Shown here: piece after piece, positions 1 to 7,881 of the stretch
How positions within the stretch are numbered: the stretch's first letter is position 1
Layout: each line of letters begins with the position of its first letter
Assembly: GCA_003640385.1 (NCBI GenBank)
Contig: RCAB01000843.1
Span: 1 to 16,020, forward strand
Reading direction: 5' to 3'
DNA from: Setaria digitata
Taxonomy: Eukaryota; Nematoda; Chromadorea; Rhabditida; Setariidae
DNA: 16,020 nucleotides
Program-made: the position numbers and the translations under genes
The notes under the pieces: model-generated
Told to the model about the DNA's origin: nothing
The model's input: the letters and a program-made list of their open reading frames with translations, nothing else
Database searches by the model: none

Positions 1-5
1 GTTAA

Positions 6-119
6 CTGATTATTTGAAGAAGAAAGCTACTACAAAACTAAGATCGAACTAGACAATATACTGGTCATCTGATTACCTGATGAAGAGAACTACTGAAAAA
101 CCAAGATCAAACGAAATAC
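6..119. repeat. Imperfect tandem duplication, 63-base spacing
   Basis: CTGATTA occurs at 6-12 and at 69-75, and the following roughly 50 bases of the two copies align at about 80 percent (gaagaagaaagctactac against gaagagaactactg, then aagatcgaac against aagatcaaac). The second copy ends with a 3-base deletion relative to the first. It may be an old local duplication or the edge of a diverged satellite that continues outside the window. Confidence 0.5.
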
Positions 120-189
120 CTGAGACAAGTAGTAGCTTTTCGCTCTTTTTGCTGTCATTTCTCTTACATAATGCGACAAATGGGTGGGA
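77..189 (-). other. Candidate exon, unrecognised product (weak)
   Basis: On the minus strand an acceptor TATATTTCCAG precedes an open frame starting SHPFVALCKRNDSKKSEKLL at 189. Two donors follow in frame: TCAG|GTATTT (exon 189-120) and TCAG|GTAATC (exon 189-77). The frame is the end of the longest ATG-started frame in the window (87 codons, 336 to 73). The patch has fewer homopolymers and more G+C than its surroundings. I recognise no family, and the rest of the gene would lie at lower coordinates outside the window. It could equally be chance. Confidence 0.15.
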
Positions 190-1851
190 CTGGAAATATA
201 AATTGGTAGAAATTAATTTAAAATAAAGTTTAATTTTTTCATTACACCAAGGAAAAGAATCATGATCAATTATAAAACTAGATTTTATTATTAGGCTAAG
301 TTTAATTTTATAATTATCGATGATTTTTAGCATCATTTTTCTAGTTATTAATTTTTGAACGATTCTCTTTTTTTCTTTTTTCCTTTTTTTTTTTGTTTTT
401 GCAAAAATTTTTTTCGCTAAAGAGAGTTTTATTTCTGTCTTTCTGAGACTACAGAAATGATTTTAGTATGTGGAATTAGTTTTTTTTTCTTTGTTTTTTC
501 ATTATACTTTTTTAATTTATATTTTGTTAGCAAATTACTTTTGTTATTTGCTGTGTAAATTTAATTTTTTTTTTTTTAATTTAATAAATTTAACAGAAAA
601 AAGGGATCGTTTGTAATTATTATTCATTTCATTTTCTTTTGAAGCCTTTTTTTCTCATTAATTTAGTCATGCTTATTTGTCTTTTTGGTTTTTTCTTTTT
701 ATTTTTATTTTTATTTTTTGAAATTTAGGTAATTTCTTCAATCTGAACTTGGAATACTCTCATATTTTACGTTTTTACAAGATTATGCAACTATTACTAC
801 TTTTAATTTTTAAATTATTTAATTAAGAAACTGCTTGAATGTCAGCTATTATGGCATTTCTGTGCATATAAAATCATTGTTAAAATTTTAATTCAGCTCT
901 ACATCTTTCGCATTTATTTCCTCCCGAACTCGTTTAATTTTACGATTAATTAATTTTGCTGCACAGAAGCTTTACATAAACTTAGGATCAAGTTTAATTT
1001 TCAAATCCAACTCTTGTTAAAAAGTCTCAAATATTTTCAAATTTCCATTTCTTCGCAAATTTTCATATTTAATTAGTTTCAGCTTATCTTTATCGTTGCA
1101 TCTCACATTGAGCGTTAAACTAATAAAGGATTCGAGAATTAAAAAAAAAAAAGAAAAGAAAAGAAAAATTAACTTTAAACAAATTCAAATGTTGCAGTAA
1201 TTTTCAAAGCAGTTTAACAAGACATTATAGACTGAGCCTTTTTGAAGCATTAGTTTAAATTCTCTGAGCTAACATTGTATCAATGTGAATTTAAATTAAT
1301 GCGAAATTTCAGTTTCAAAGTTTTTTTTTTTTTGCTCCTTTTCAGGAAGAAATTATTTTGCCATTAACAATTCTTTTTTTTTTTTTTCTTTTTTTGCAAC
1401 ATCTTTATTAATTTCCTTTTATTTTTCTACTTTAACGCATTGCTTTTTTGTTTCTTAAGGATGAATGAAAACAAGAACAATTAAACTACAAAATTTTCTA
1501 TATTAAAATAAAATATATGAGGAGCAAATTAATAATACGGTCCTTTGTATCAATTTATTGCAAGGAAAAAAAGAAAAGGGGAAGAAAAAAAAAAAAAAAC
1601 CGATAGAAAACTAAAAAAAATAAAAAAAAATTTAATTATCAAAGAGGAAAAAAATGATTTTTTTTTTTCTTTTTTGCATAAATTACATATTGCTAAACAG
1701 TAAAAATTTGGAAGCAAATTTAAATAGCAAAGAAAAAAAAAAAAAAAAAAGGAAAAAAAAAGAAATGAAAAGGAGTTGAATTTCGTTAAAAGCTTTGTTA
1801 AAAAATTAAAAATATGCGAACATAATGTTGCGATTGATAATTAATTAGACT
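190..1851. other. A/T-rich 3' flank, no gene seen
   Basis: Mostly T-rich from about 340 to 730 and A-rich from about 1560 to 1790. There are many T8-T12 and A9-A18 runs and a short GAAAA repeat at 1151-1167. A few AG acceptor-like sites occur (for example TTTAATTCAG near 893 on the plus strand), but the frames after them close quickly. Part of the right end may be flp-22 3' UTR. Confidence 0.6.
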
Positions 1852-1857
1852 TTTAAT
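1852..1857 (-). terminator. Candidate flp-22 poly(A) signal ATTAAA
   Basis: On the minus strand ATTAAA lies about 80 bases after the flp-22 stop codon. It is the first variant poly(A) hexamer after the stop. A canonical AATAAA occurs at 1559-1554, about 380 bases after the stop. In sequence this A/T-rich either hexamer can occur by chance, so the true 3' end is unknown. Confidence 0.25.
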
Positions 1858-1893
1858 GAAAATGATTTATAATATATATATTGAGAGGGGGAG

Positions 1894-1928
<35 letters not shown>
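1894..1928. repeat. A35 homopolymer (U35 in the flp-22 3' UTR)
   Basis: An uninterrupted run of 35 A on the plus strand, the longest homopolymer in the window. On the flp-22 strand it is a T35 tract starting 10 bases after the stop codon, so it would be a U35 tract in the 3' UTR unless spliced or polyadenylated before it. Run length may be unreliable in the assembly. Confidence 0.9.
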
Positions 1929-1929
<1 letters not shown>

Positions 1930-1938
1930 GGATAGTTT

Positions 1939-2097
1939 TCATTGAGTTTCATAGAAATCATCATTTCGTTTTCCGAATCTCATCCATTTGGCCGGTGGTG
2001 CCCTCTTCCCGAAACGCATCCATTTGGCATTAGGCAATCGCTTCCCGAATCTTATCCATTTAGCACTAGCGCCACGTAAGCTTTCGTCAAATTCATC
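1939..2097 (-). other. flp-22: flp-22 exon 2: three AKW(M/I)RFG-KR peptides and stop
   Basis: This terminal coding exon of 159 bases begins straight after acceptor ATATTTTCAG and ends at TGA (1941-1939). It encodes 52 residues with three 36-base repeats. Peptide 1 is ASAKWIRF (or GASAKWIRF), peptide 2 is LPNAKWMRF and peptide 3 is APPAKWMRF, each followed by Gly and then Lys-Arg. At the DNA level the units differ at many third positions (for example AAGCGA, AAGAGG and AAACGA for Lys-Arg) while the AKW-RFGKR residues are kept, which is the mark of purifying selection on the peptide. The G+C level here is the highest in the window. It ends in an acidic tail NDDFYETQ. Confidence 0.95.
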
Positions 2098-3684
2098 CTG
2101 AAAATATTTTAAATTTTATTTTAAAACTTCTTGGCATTTATTTCTAAATGGAAAATAGCTCATTTATTATTAAAGAATTTTGTTACTGAATTTTGGAAAA
2201 AAAAAAAAAAAAAAAAAACAAAAACAACACGATATTTAAAGTATTAATTCAAGTTCCGGCTTTAAAATATATTTCATTTTACAAATTTAAATTTAGATTC
2301 TTTTTCTGTGGAAATGATTGATCGAAATTATGGCAAAAATATTAGGTAATATAGAAAAAAGAAACTAAAATTGTCAAAATTATTATATTTGAATTATATT
2401 ATGATCGTTGTCTTTTCTTAATATTAAATTTATATCAGTGCTTAACAATTACTATAATTAAAATGCTAAACATACATAAAATACGATTCAGACAATTAAT
2501 TCTATATATCCTTATTCTGTCTAATAATAAAAATATTATTCAAATTTGATTATTTTCCAATATTTGATTGGAAGCAATAAGCATCATTTTACCACTGCTA
2601 CTTATTATCATAATTAAAATAAATATTTTCCATTATCAAATTACACTTAGGAGAATTTGACCTAATAAGAGGAAATATTTATTTAAATTATAATAATTAG
2701 TTTTTTTTTTTTGAACTTTTTTTTAACATTTAATTTGCGATAATAGACATTGCTATAACGATAATAAATCATAAGAAATTAAGAATTACTATAACAGTAT
2801 TATTTTTTACTGCGGTAAAATAAACATCAAGCCAAATAAAGTTCAACTTATTTTTCTAAATCGCATTCTTAACAAAATTTTTATTCAGCAGAAAAAGACA
2901 AACAAACAAACATGTCAATATTTATTATTAATAAGAAAAATTATTTTCAGTAAATGAGCTATTTTATTTACTTTAAAAATAACTAAACTTTTCTTTTCTT
3001 TTTTTTTTTTTCTTAGATTAAATCATATCGTAAGTATTTAATTATTCATTATTCATTGCTAAAACTGAAACTAACGTCAGTTTGCACATTTTCTCGTTCA
3101 ACAAAACAACTTTATGAAATAAACAAATTGTTAAATAACTTATTAAATGAAGTGATATTTTGATAAATTTAAACATTTAAATGAATTTAAATTTAACAAA
3201 TAAAAAAAAAGTTCAAAACTTCAACATTTAAACTATAAAATGAAAATTTCATGCAAAATTTGGACTGCAAATGGGCAAAGGATTAAAAAAAAAAAAAAAA
3301 AAAAAGAAAAATAAGAAGGAATGAATATTTTGAGCAAATTGAGAGATCGTAAAATTGAAATTAGAAGAGTTTAATAAAACAAAAACAAACAAAGCAAAAA
3401 AAAAAAAACAGAAAATGATTACTGTTACTAAAACAATAATTTGCTACTTAATTTTAATTTTCTCAATTAATTCCTCATTTCCCATTAATTGCTTGATAAC
3501 ACTACTCTTTATTTGCTTAATTAATTCCGGCATCCTCAATTAAACTATTCAAAATTTTGAAAATTTCTCATACATCATTATCCGATGCAGCTAATGATGG
3601 ATTCAGATTCATCGAAGCTGTCAACACGAAAGCCAACGAAGCAAGAAACAATGCAACGATCAATTTCGACTGATTCCACTTCAT
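1939..3684 (-). CDS. flp-22: FMRFamide-like neuropeptide precursor, flp-22 type (two exons)
   Basis: The spliced gene, exon 1 (3684 to 3574) joined to exon 2 (2097 to 1939), reads 89 residues without a break. Residues 1-37 start MKWNQSK followed by a hydrophobic core [16 protein letters not shown], a typical signal peptide with likely cleavage near VLTA-S. A short acidic spacer (SDND-DEFDES) leads to three 12-residue units in tandem: [24 protein letters not shown] and [12 protein letters not shown], then an acidic tail NDDFYETQ and TGA. Gly-Lys-Arg after each RF is the standard signal for dibasic cleavage and C-terminal amidation. Known biology: C. elegans FLP-22 carries three copies of SPSAKWMRFG, so the AKWMRF core and copy number identify the family; the total length is also similar. 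Such peptides are secreted by neurons and act on G-protein-coupled receptors. Odd points: the three peptides all differ, and the first lacks a dibasic site on its N-terminal side. A further small exon in the intron cannot be excluded, but both exon ends are in phase 0 and join cleanly. Confidence 0.93.
2098..3573 (-). other. flp-22 intron, 1,476 bases, GT-AG
   Basis: The donor is GTATGA at 3573-3568 and the acceptor is ATATTTTCAG ending at 2098, close to the nematode acceptor consensus TTTTCAG. Both boundaries are phase 0. The interior is A/T-rich with A21 near 2198-2218 and other A and T runs. I searched the minus strand of the intron for an extra exon: TTTCCACAG near 2300 is followed by only 23 bases before a GTAAAA donor and would break the frame, and a 31-codon frame near 3430-3530 lacks good splice sites, so the two-exon model is preferred. 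Confidence 0.8.
3574..3684 (-). other. flp-22: flp-22 exon 1: signal peptide exon
   Basis: This 111-base coding exon runs from ATG (3684-3682) to GAT (3576-3574) and encodes 37 residues. The start is preceded by GAGAAA, and the segment is clearly richer in G and C than its surroundings. The N-region MKWNQSK has two lysines, then about 16 hydrophobic residues, then small residues suited to signal peptidase (TAS). The acidic end SDND is followed directly by donor GTATGA. The frame is closed shortly after the donor by TGA, which supports splicing at this point. The 5' UTR and any trans-splice acceptor are uncertain; CTGTAG at about 3712-3717 is the nearest AG preceded by some pyrimidines, but it is weak. 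Confidence 0.88.
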
Positions 3685-3889
3685 TTTCTCAAATTTTTCT
3701 TCTCTTCCGATCTACAGATGCGTACCAACGCCGTTCTCTTTTTCCAATTTTTTGATTCCCTTAAATTTTAAATCAAAAATTTTTTACTCAAAAAAAAAAA
3801 AAAAACTGAAATTTTGCAAAAAATTAATATGCCTTTTCAAAAAGAAAAAAAAAAAAAAAAAGTGCTCGAAAAATGTTATTTACAATTTA

Positions 3890-3901
3890 TTACAATTGTA
3901 A
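3890..3901. repeat. 12-base palindrome TTACAATTGTAA
   Basis: A perfect palindrome about 205 bases upstream of the flp-22 ATG, next to the related sequence TTTACAATTTA just before it. It contains CAATTG, an E-box-like (CANNTG) core. Function unknown. Confidence 0.7.
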
Positions 3902-4047
3902 AACAGTTAATTAGAGCAAAAAAAAAAAAAATATTTGCAGTTTAATTAATATAAAAGCCTAGTACCATAATATAGTATTAGTGGCAATTAATTCATGAGC
4001 AATTTTAATTATTTTAATAATTATAACACATTTCTCAATTGCAATCA

Positions 4048-4068
4048 CTTTATGATAATATCATAAAG
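4048..4068. repeat. 21-base perfect inverted repeat with paired GATA cores
   Basis: Arms of 10 bases (CTTTATGATA and TATCATAAAG) flank a single central A. Each arm carries a TGATA core, one per strand. It lies about 365 bases upstream of the flp-22 ATG. Confidence 0.85.
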
Positions 4069-4157
4069 ATTATGTGCAAATTTCCATTTTTTTCTTTTTT
4101 TTTTTTTTTTTTTTTCTGTTAATATAATCAGTTTCCATTGATAATTACTATTGCTCA

Positions 4158-4175
4158 TAATTTGAATTCAAATTA
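4158..4175. repeat. 18-base perfect palindrome centred on GAATTC
   Basis: TAATTTGAATTCAAATTA reads the same on both strands. It lies about 475 bases upstream of flp-22. It includes two TAAT homeodomain-type cores at the ends. One palindrome of this length is roughly what chance gives per window of this composition. Confidence 0.85.
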
Positions 4176-6960
4176 ATCTTCTTTTTTATTTTATTTAAAC
4201 TTTTGAACATGCCTGTGATTATAATTACTAAAGCTACATATGCTGAAACATTAAAATCAGATAATGAAAAGGAAGAAACTCTTCGTTAACAATTTTAATA
4301 ATCAATTAGATTTCATAAGTAAAATTTAATTAATGCAATTTAATAAATAGTAATAAAATTGCAACAATTAACTTAATGTCAAGGTAATTTTTGAAATGAA
4401 ATTTGCTAAAATGATCAGACAAAGTTGATTTTTAAAAAACAGTTTTACAAAAAAAAAAATTTTACAGCATTCGAAAGAATTAATTAACAAAATGCTAATA
4501 AGAATTTAATTTTCTGAAAATTTTTTTTTATAAAAAAATATGCATCAACAAAAACAATTGATTTAGCCTGATTATTTTAATTATCACACTTCAAAAAATA
4601 ACGGATTTAGCAACAAAAAAAAAAAAAAAAAAAAAAAAAAAACACAAAAATATACTAGTAGACAGAAACTCTTTCAGTAAATTCAATATTTTTCATAATG
4701 AATAATGGATATAGTGTAAAAACCACATTAATGAGAATCAGTTAACTGAAAAAAATATATGTAAGTGGATGGTTTGCGTAGAAAATGTGATTCTAAAGTA
4801 ATTCTGATTTTTAATTTATTTATCAAATATCCAATTTTGAATTTAATGTAAGTGGAACTTTTTGTATTAGATATCTAGTTTTATAGTTAACTGAAATGAA
4901 AACAGTATTTCAGGAATTTTACAGCTAAGGTAATAAAAAAGATTATTTCATTCAAACTAGCTAAAGCAATGATTATTTATCATTTCTGTTAAAGTTTTTT
5001 TTTTTGTATTTTTTAAATGTTTAAAATTACGATGAAATTAAAACTAACAAATCACCGAAATGAGTTATATCATTCCTGAACACAAGAAAAATTCTTCTTT
5101 TAGCTGGGCTATTTCAGATCTGCTCATATCAAAGTTTAAAAACAATCAAAACACTATTGATAAATTGCAAACATAATGATAAAAATTTCAATTTCATTTC
5201 TAGCTCTATAACTGTTAATGATTATCATCATCCATTTCAGACATCATTTCACTTCTGTTAACATATCAGTCCAGTAGAATATTGAAATTTATGCAAATAT
5301 ACAAAGTAATTTTCCGAGGTAAACAGTCGAAAAGTAATTAAGTGACGGGAGAAATTTCTGGATAAGAAATAACTGAGAAGATTGTAATAATTACATTTTT
5401 CCCAAACTATACTATCATTCTCTTCAATTTTTAAATTTCCAACTTGAGATTAGTGAGAAAATACCATTATGAGCCTATGATTATTGCTAGTCTATCAGGT
5501 GGTTCATTGCCTAACCAATAATTAGCCATAAATTGGCACTTAACTACTTGAATTTCACTTCTTTTTTTTTTTTTTTTTTTTTTTTTGCAAGGTAAATTAG
5601 CATTTAGAATTATTATGGCATTTTTTAACTCACACTTTTTGAATTCTCTCATTAGTATCACAAGTAAATAGTATTATTTACAATTTATTTATTATTGTTA
5701 TAGGAAGAAAAAAAAAAAGTGAAAATATGTTAGCAATAATATTTCATCAATCGGTAAAAACCTGCTAATTAGCATTAAAAAAAAAAAAAAGAAAAAAGAG
5801 AGAGAACTTAATAAAATATTATTCGATTTTATCATTTTTAAACTACTGTATTACCACTTACATATCATTTATAATGAACATTTCTCCTGATCTTATCATC
5901 TAATCACATCATCACTTGAATCGCTCACTAACATTTCTCATAATCTTTTTTTTTTTTTTTTCCATTCTTAATAAATGAATAATTTAAAAATTTTTTAGCA
6001 ATTGAAGGAAAAGTAAAAAAAAAAAAAAAAAAGAACTCATCACTAACCAGCAAAAAGGCAAAAAGGAAGCTATAAATGAAAAATTTAAACTTTGATCAAA
6101 AAAAAAGACCAAACTAGCATTAGATATTTATTGCTGGCTTGACTTGGCACTTGCAAACTAGCAAAGATCAATCTTAGTTCGATTACAATTTTAAACCAAC
6201 ATTGTTAGGAGATAAAAGACTTCAAATTTTAATTTTAATTCAGAATTTAATTACCTACTCCGGGAACGACACCTGTGTATTAATTATTTAGTTAAAATGA
6301 CTGAATACAAAAAAAAAAAAAAAAAACTGAAATGAGCACAGTTCAGTATTAAAAATTAAAAATTTCATGCAAGCAGTGAGAGTTTTATTTGCAGCACACA
6401 CCAATTCGAGAATGAATTTAGGTTTGTCCTTAATAATTGCCAATTATTTACCGATCAGTCAATCAACAAAAATATATCAGTACGAAATTATAGGAAATCA
6501 AAGAGAAAACCTGTGAAATGAATTCAAATATTAAGTTAACTAAGTGAACTGTTCAGAGCATTTCACTACTTTTGAACAAGCACAAAAAAAAAGACAAAAA
6601 GAAACGAAAAAATCAATTGAACATCGATTACAATACATAAAGAATGAGATAAATTTAATTACAAATCAAAAATGAAATATTAGATGAGTTATAAAATAAT
6701 TTAAAGAAAAAAGAAAAATTATTGTAATATTTTGCATAAGTAGTATTTTTTTTATTTTTTTTTTTTAAGAAAAAAAATTAAAATCTCTTATCTGAAAAAA
6801 AAAAAAAAAAAAAAAAAAAGAAAAGAAAATCATCGACAAGTATTATTTGACATGAAAGAAATTTATCAAAGTGATAAATAAATACTAAACATCCATTCGT
6901 CTCTTTTATTGTTCACTTATTTTATCGTGTTTTAATTTTTTTTTTTTCCTTCACAAATAG

Positions 6961-6987
6961 AAATTTGAATTTTTAAAATTCAAATTT
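6961..6987. repeat. 27-base perfect inverted repeat
   Basis: Arms of 13 bases (AAATTTGAATTTT and AAAATTCAAATTT) flank a single T. All 13 pairs match, which is well beyond what A/T richness alone is expected to give in 16 kb. It could form a cruciform or an RNA hairpin. No terminal duplication or open frame next to it marks it as a transposon end. Confidence 0.9.
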
Positions 6988-7191
6988 TCATTTTCCACTG
7001 TAATTATGAGTTTAACTGAAAAAAAAAAAAAAGAAAAAAGCGAACTCTTAATCCCTGACTAAGACAGGACTATAGTTGCAGTAAAGCAAGCTTTATCTCT
7101 GAATAACAACACCTACTAAGCTGTTCTAGTCTTGAATTTAAAACTACTCCACCCTAAATCGAAAAATAACTCTCCGCCTATCAGTTTTCCG

Positions 7192-7218
7192 TTTTTTTTT
7201 TTTTTTTTTTTTTTTTTT
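7192..7218. repeat. T27 homopolymer
   Basis: An uninterrupted run of 27 T on the plus strand, followed by GC. Other runs of similar length in the window are A28 at 4615-4642, T25 at 5562-5586 and A28 at 9696-9723. Confidence 0.9.
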
Positions 7219-7545
7219 GCTTATTAAACAGAAATTTTGTTATTTGTTAACAGTGATTGATGATAAGTGTGACAATTTTTGAGATATTTCAATTTAGTCA
7301 AAAATGAATTTTTGAAATTTTCGATGCAAATTTCTAAAATGGAATAATATTTTCATTGAATTTTGCATTAGCAATTTCATTTTTCCATCCTTTTTTCTTT
7401 TCTTTTTTTTATTTTATAAACCAGAAAAGCAAAAAGAAAAGAAAAACGCACCTTCACTGAAATTTTCACTCATTTGAACTGATTGACCGAAATACAATTT
7501 TGTTCAAATTAAAAAAGCAGTGAAATGGAAATTACTCGAATTTAG

Positions 7546-7681
7546 TAATAATAATAATAGTTACAATAACAATAATAATAATGATAATAATAATAATAAC
7601 AATAATAATAATAACAATAATAATAATAACAATAATAATAATAACAATAATAATAANAATAATAATGATAATAATGATAAT
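7546..7681. repeat. AAT/AAC trinucleotide microsatellite with 15-base higher order
   Basis: About 135 bases of AAT triplets broken by AAC and GAT. In the centre AAC recurs exactly every 15 bases (its C at 7600, 7615, 7630 and 7645), giving the unit AAC(AAT)4. An N stands at 7657, where the next unit would begin to fail. Translation gives poly-Asn on one strand and poly-Leu on the other, but there is no convincing gene around it, so it is read as a simple repeat, not a protein tract. Confidence 0.95.
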
Positions 7682-7742
7682 AGGAACAAGAAAAAGTGGT
7701 GCTCATTTATAGATCTAAAGCTAAAAATGAACTTGCTCTTAC

Positions 7743-7881
7743 TATCTAGGTTAATTTGTTTATAAAGTTGCAAATCAGTCAGATATGATTGGTCGAGATT
7801 TATCCGTGGTGCATGAATTTCCGGAAATCGGTTTTTGGAGCATATGAGATTTGTGACAAGTGAAGTAATTATAGGAAATAA
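7743..7881 (-). other. Candidate exon, unrecognised product (weak)
   Basis: On the minus strand an acceptor TTAAACTTAG is followed at 7881 by 139 bases open in frame, containing NRFPEIHAPRINLDQSYLTD, and ending at a good donor GATA|GTAAGA (GT at 7742-7741). The patch 7780-7860 lacks homopolymers. However the plus strand is also open over part of it (MIGRDLSVVHEFPEIGFWSI), no family is recognised, and the partner exons are not found, so chance is a real possibility. Confidence 0.17.

Larger units (their letters stand above)
3685..4300 (-). promoter_or_regulatory. 5' flank of flp-22 with three perfect palindromes
   Basis: This is the presumed promoter side of flp-22. It holds three perfect palindromes: TTACAATTGTAA (3890-3901, 12 bases), CTTTATGATA-a-TATCATAAAG (4048-4068) and an 18-base palindrome centred on GAATTC (4158-4175). 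The middle one places two GATA cores back to back. No TATA box or clear trans-splice acceptor is visible close to the ATG. The promoter role is inferred from position only, and palindromes of this size arise now and then by chance in A/T-rich DNA. Confidence 0.3.
4301..7545. other. Non-coding A/T-rich stretch with homopolymers
   Basis: No gene can be supported. Long runs include A28 (4615-4642), T25 (5562-5586) and T27 (7192-7218). A 49-codon plus-strand frame follows TATTTCAG near 5118 but has low-complexity A/T-type residues and no good donor. A small G+C patch at 6255-6276 contains CCGGGAACGACACCTG with an E-box (CACCTG). Bases 7040-7190 are slightly more balanced but closed in all frames. 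Confidence 0.55.

Noticed and set aside
3430..3530. Minus-strand frame [20 protein letters not shown] and onward, as an extra flp-22 exon
   Set aside because: It is only about 45 bases from the exon 1 donor, with no usable intron between, no good donor at its end, and a closing TAG. The direct exon 1 to exon 2 joint is in phase.
3355..3543. Plus-strand frame of 62 codons with a hydrophobic end
   Set aside because: It lies inside the flp-22 intron on the opposite strand, starts at a non-ATG codon, and its Lys- and Ile-rich content follows from A/T richness.
5467..5661. Minus-strand 64-codon frame with a Lys run
   Set aside because: The Lys tract is just the T25 homopolymer, and the rest is not similar to any family I know.
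6170..6200. tRNA T-arm-like AGTTCGATTAC
   Set aside because: No matching stem, anticodon arm or A/B box promoter elements around it.
6248..6280. 33-base micro-exon (FNYLLRERHL) after TTTTAATTCAG
   Set aside because: Too short to tell from chance, with a weak GTATTA donor and no partner exon.
7520..7765. Poly-Asn or poly-Leu protein from the AAT array
   Set aside because: Both strands are open only because the triplet repeat has no stop in these frames; there is no flanking coding sequence of quality, and an N lies inside.
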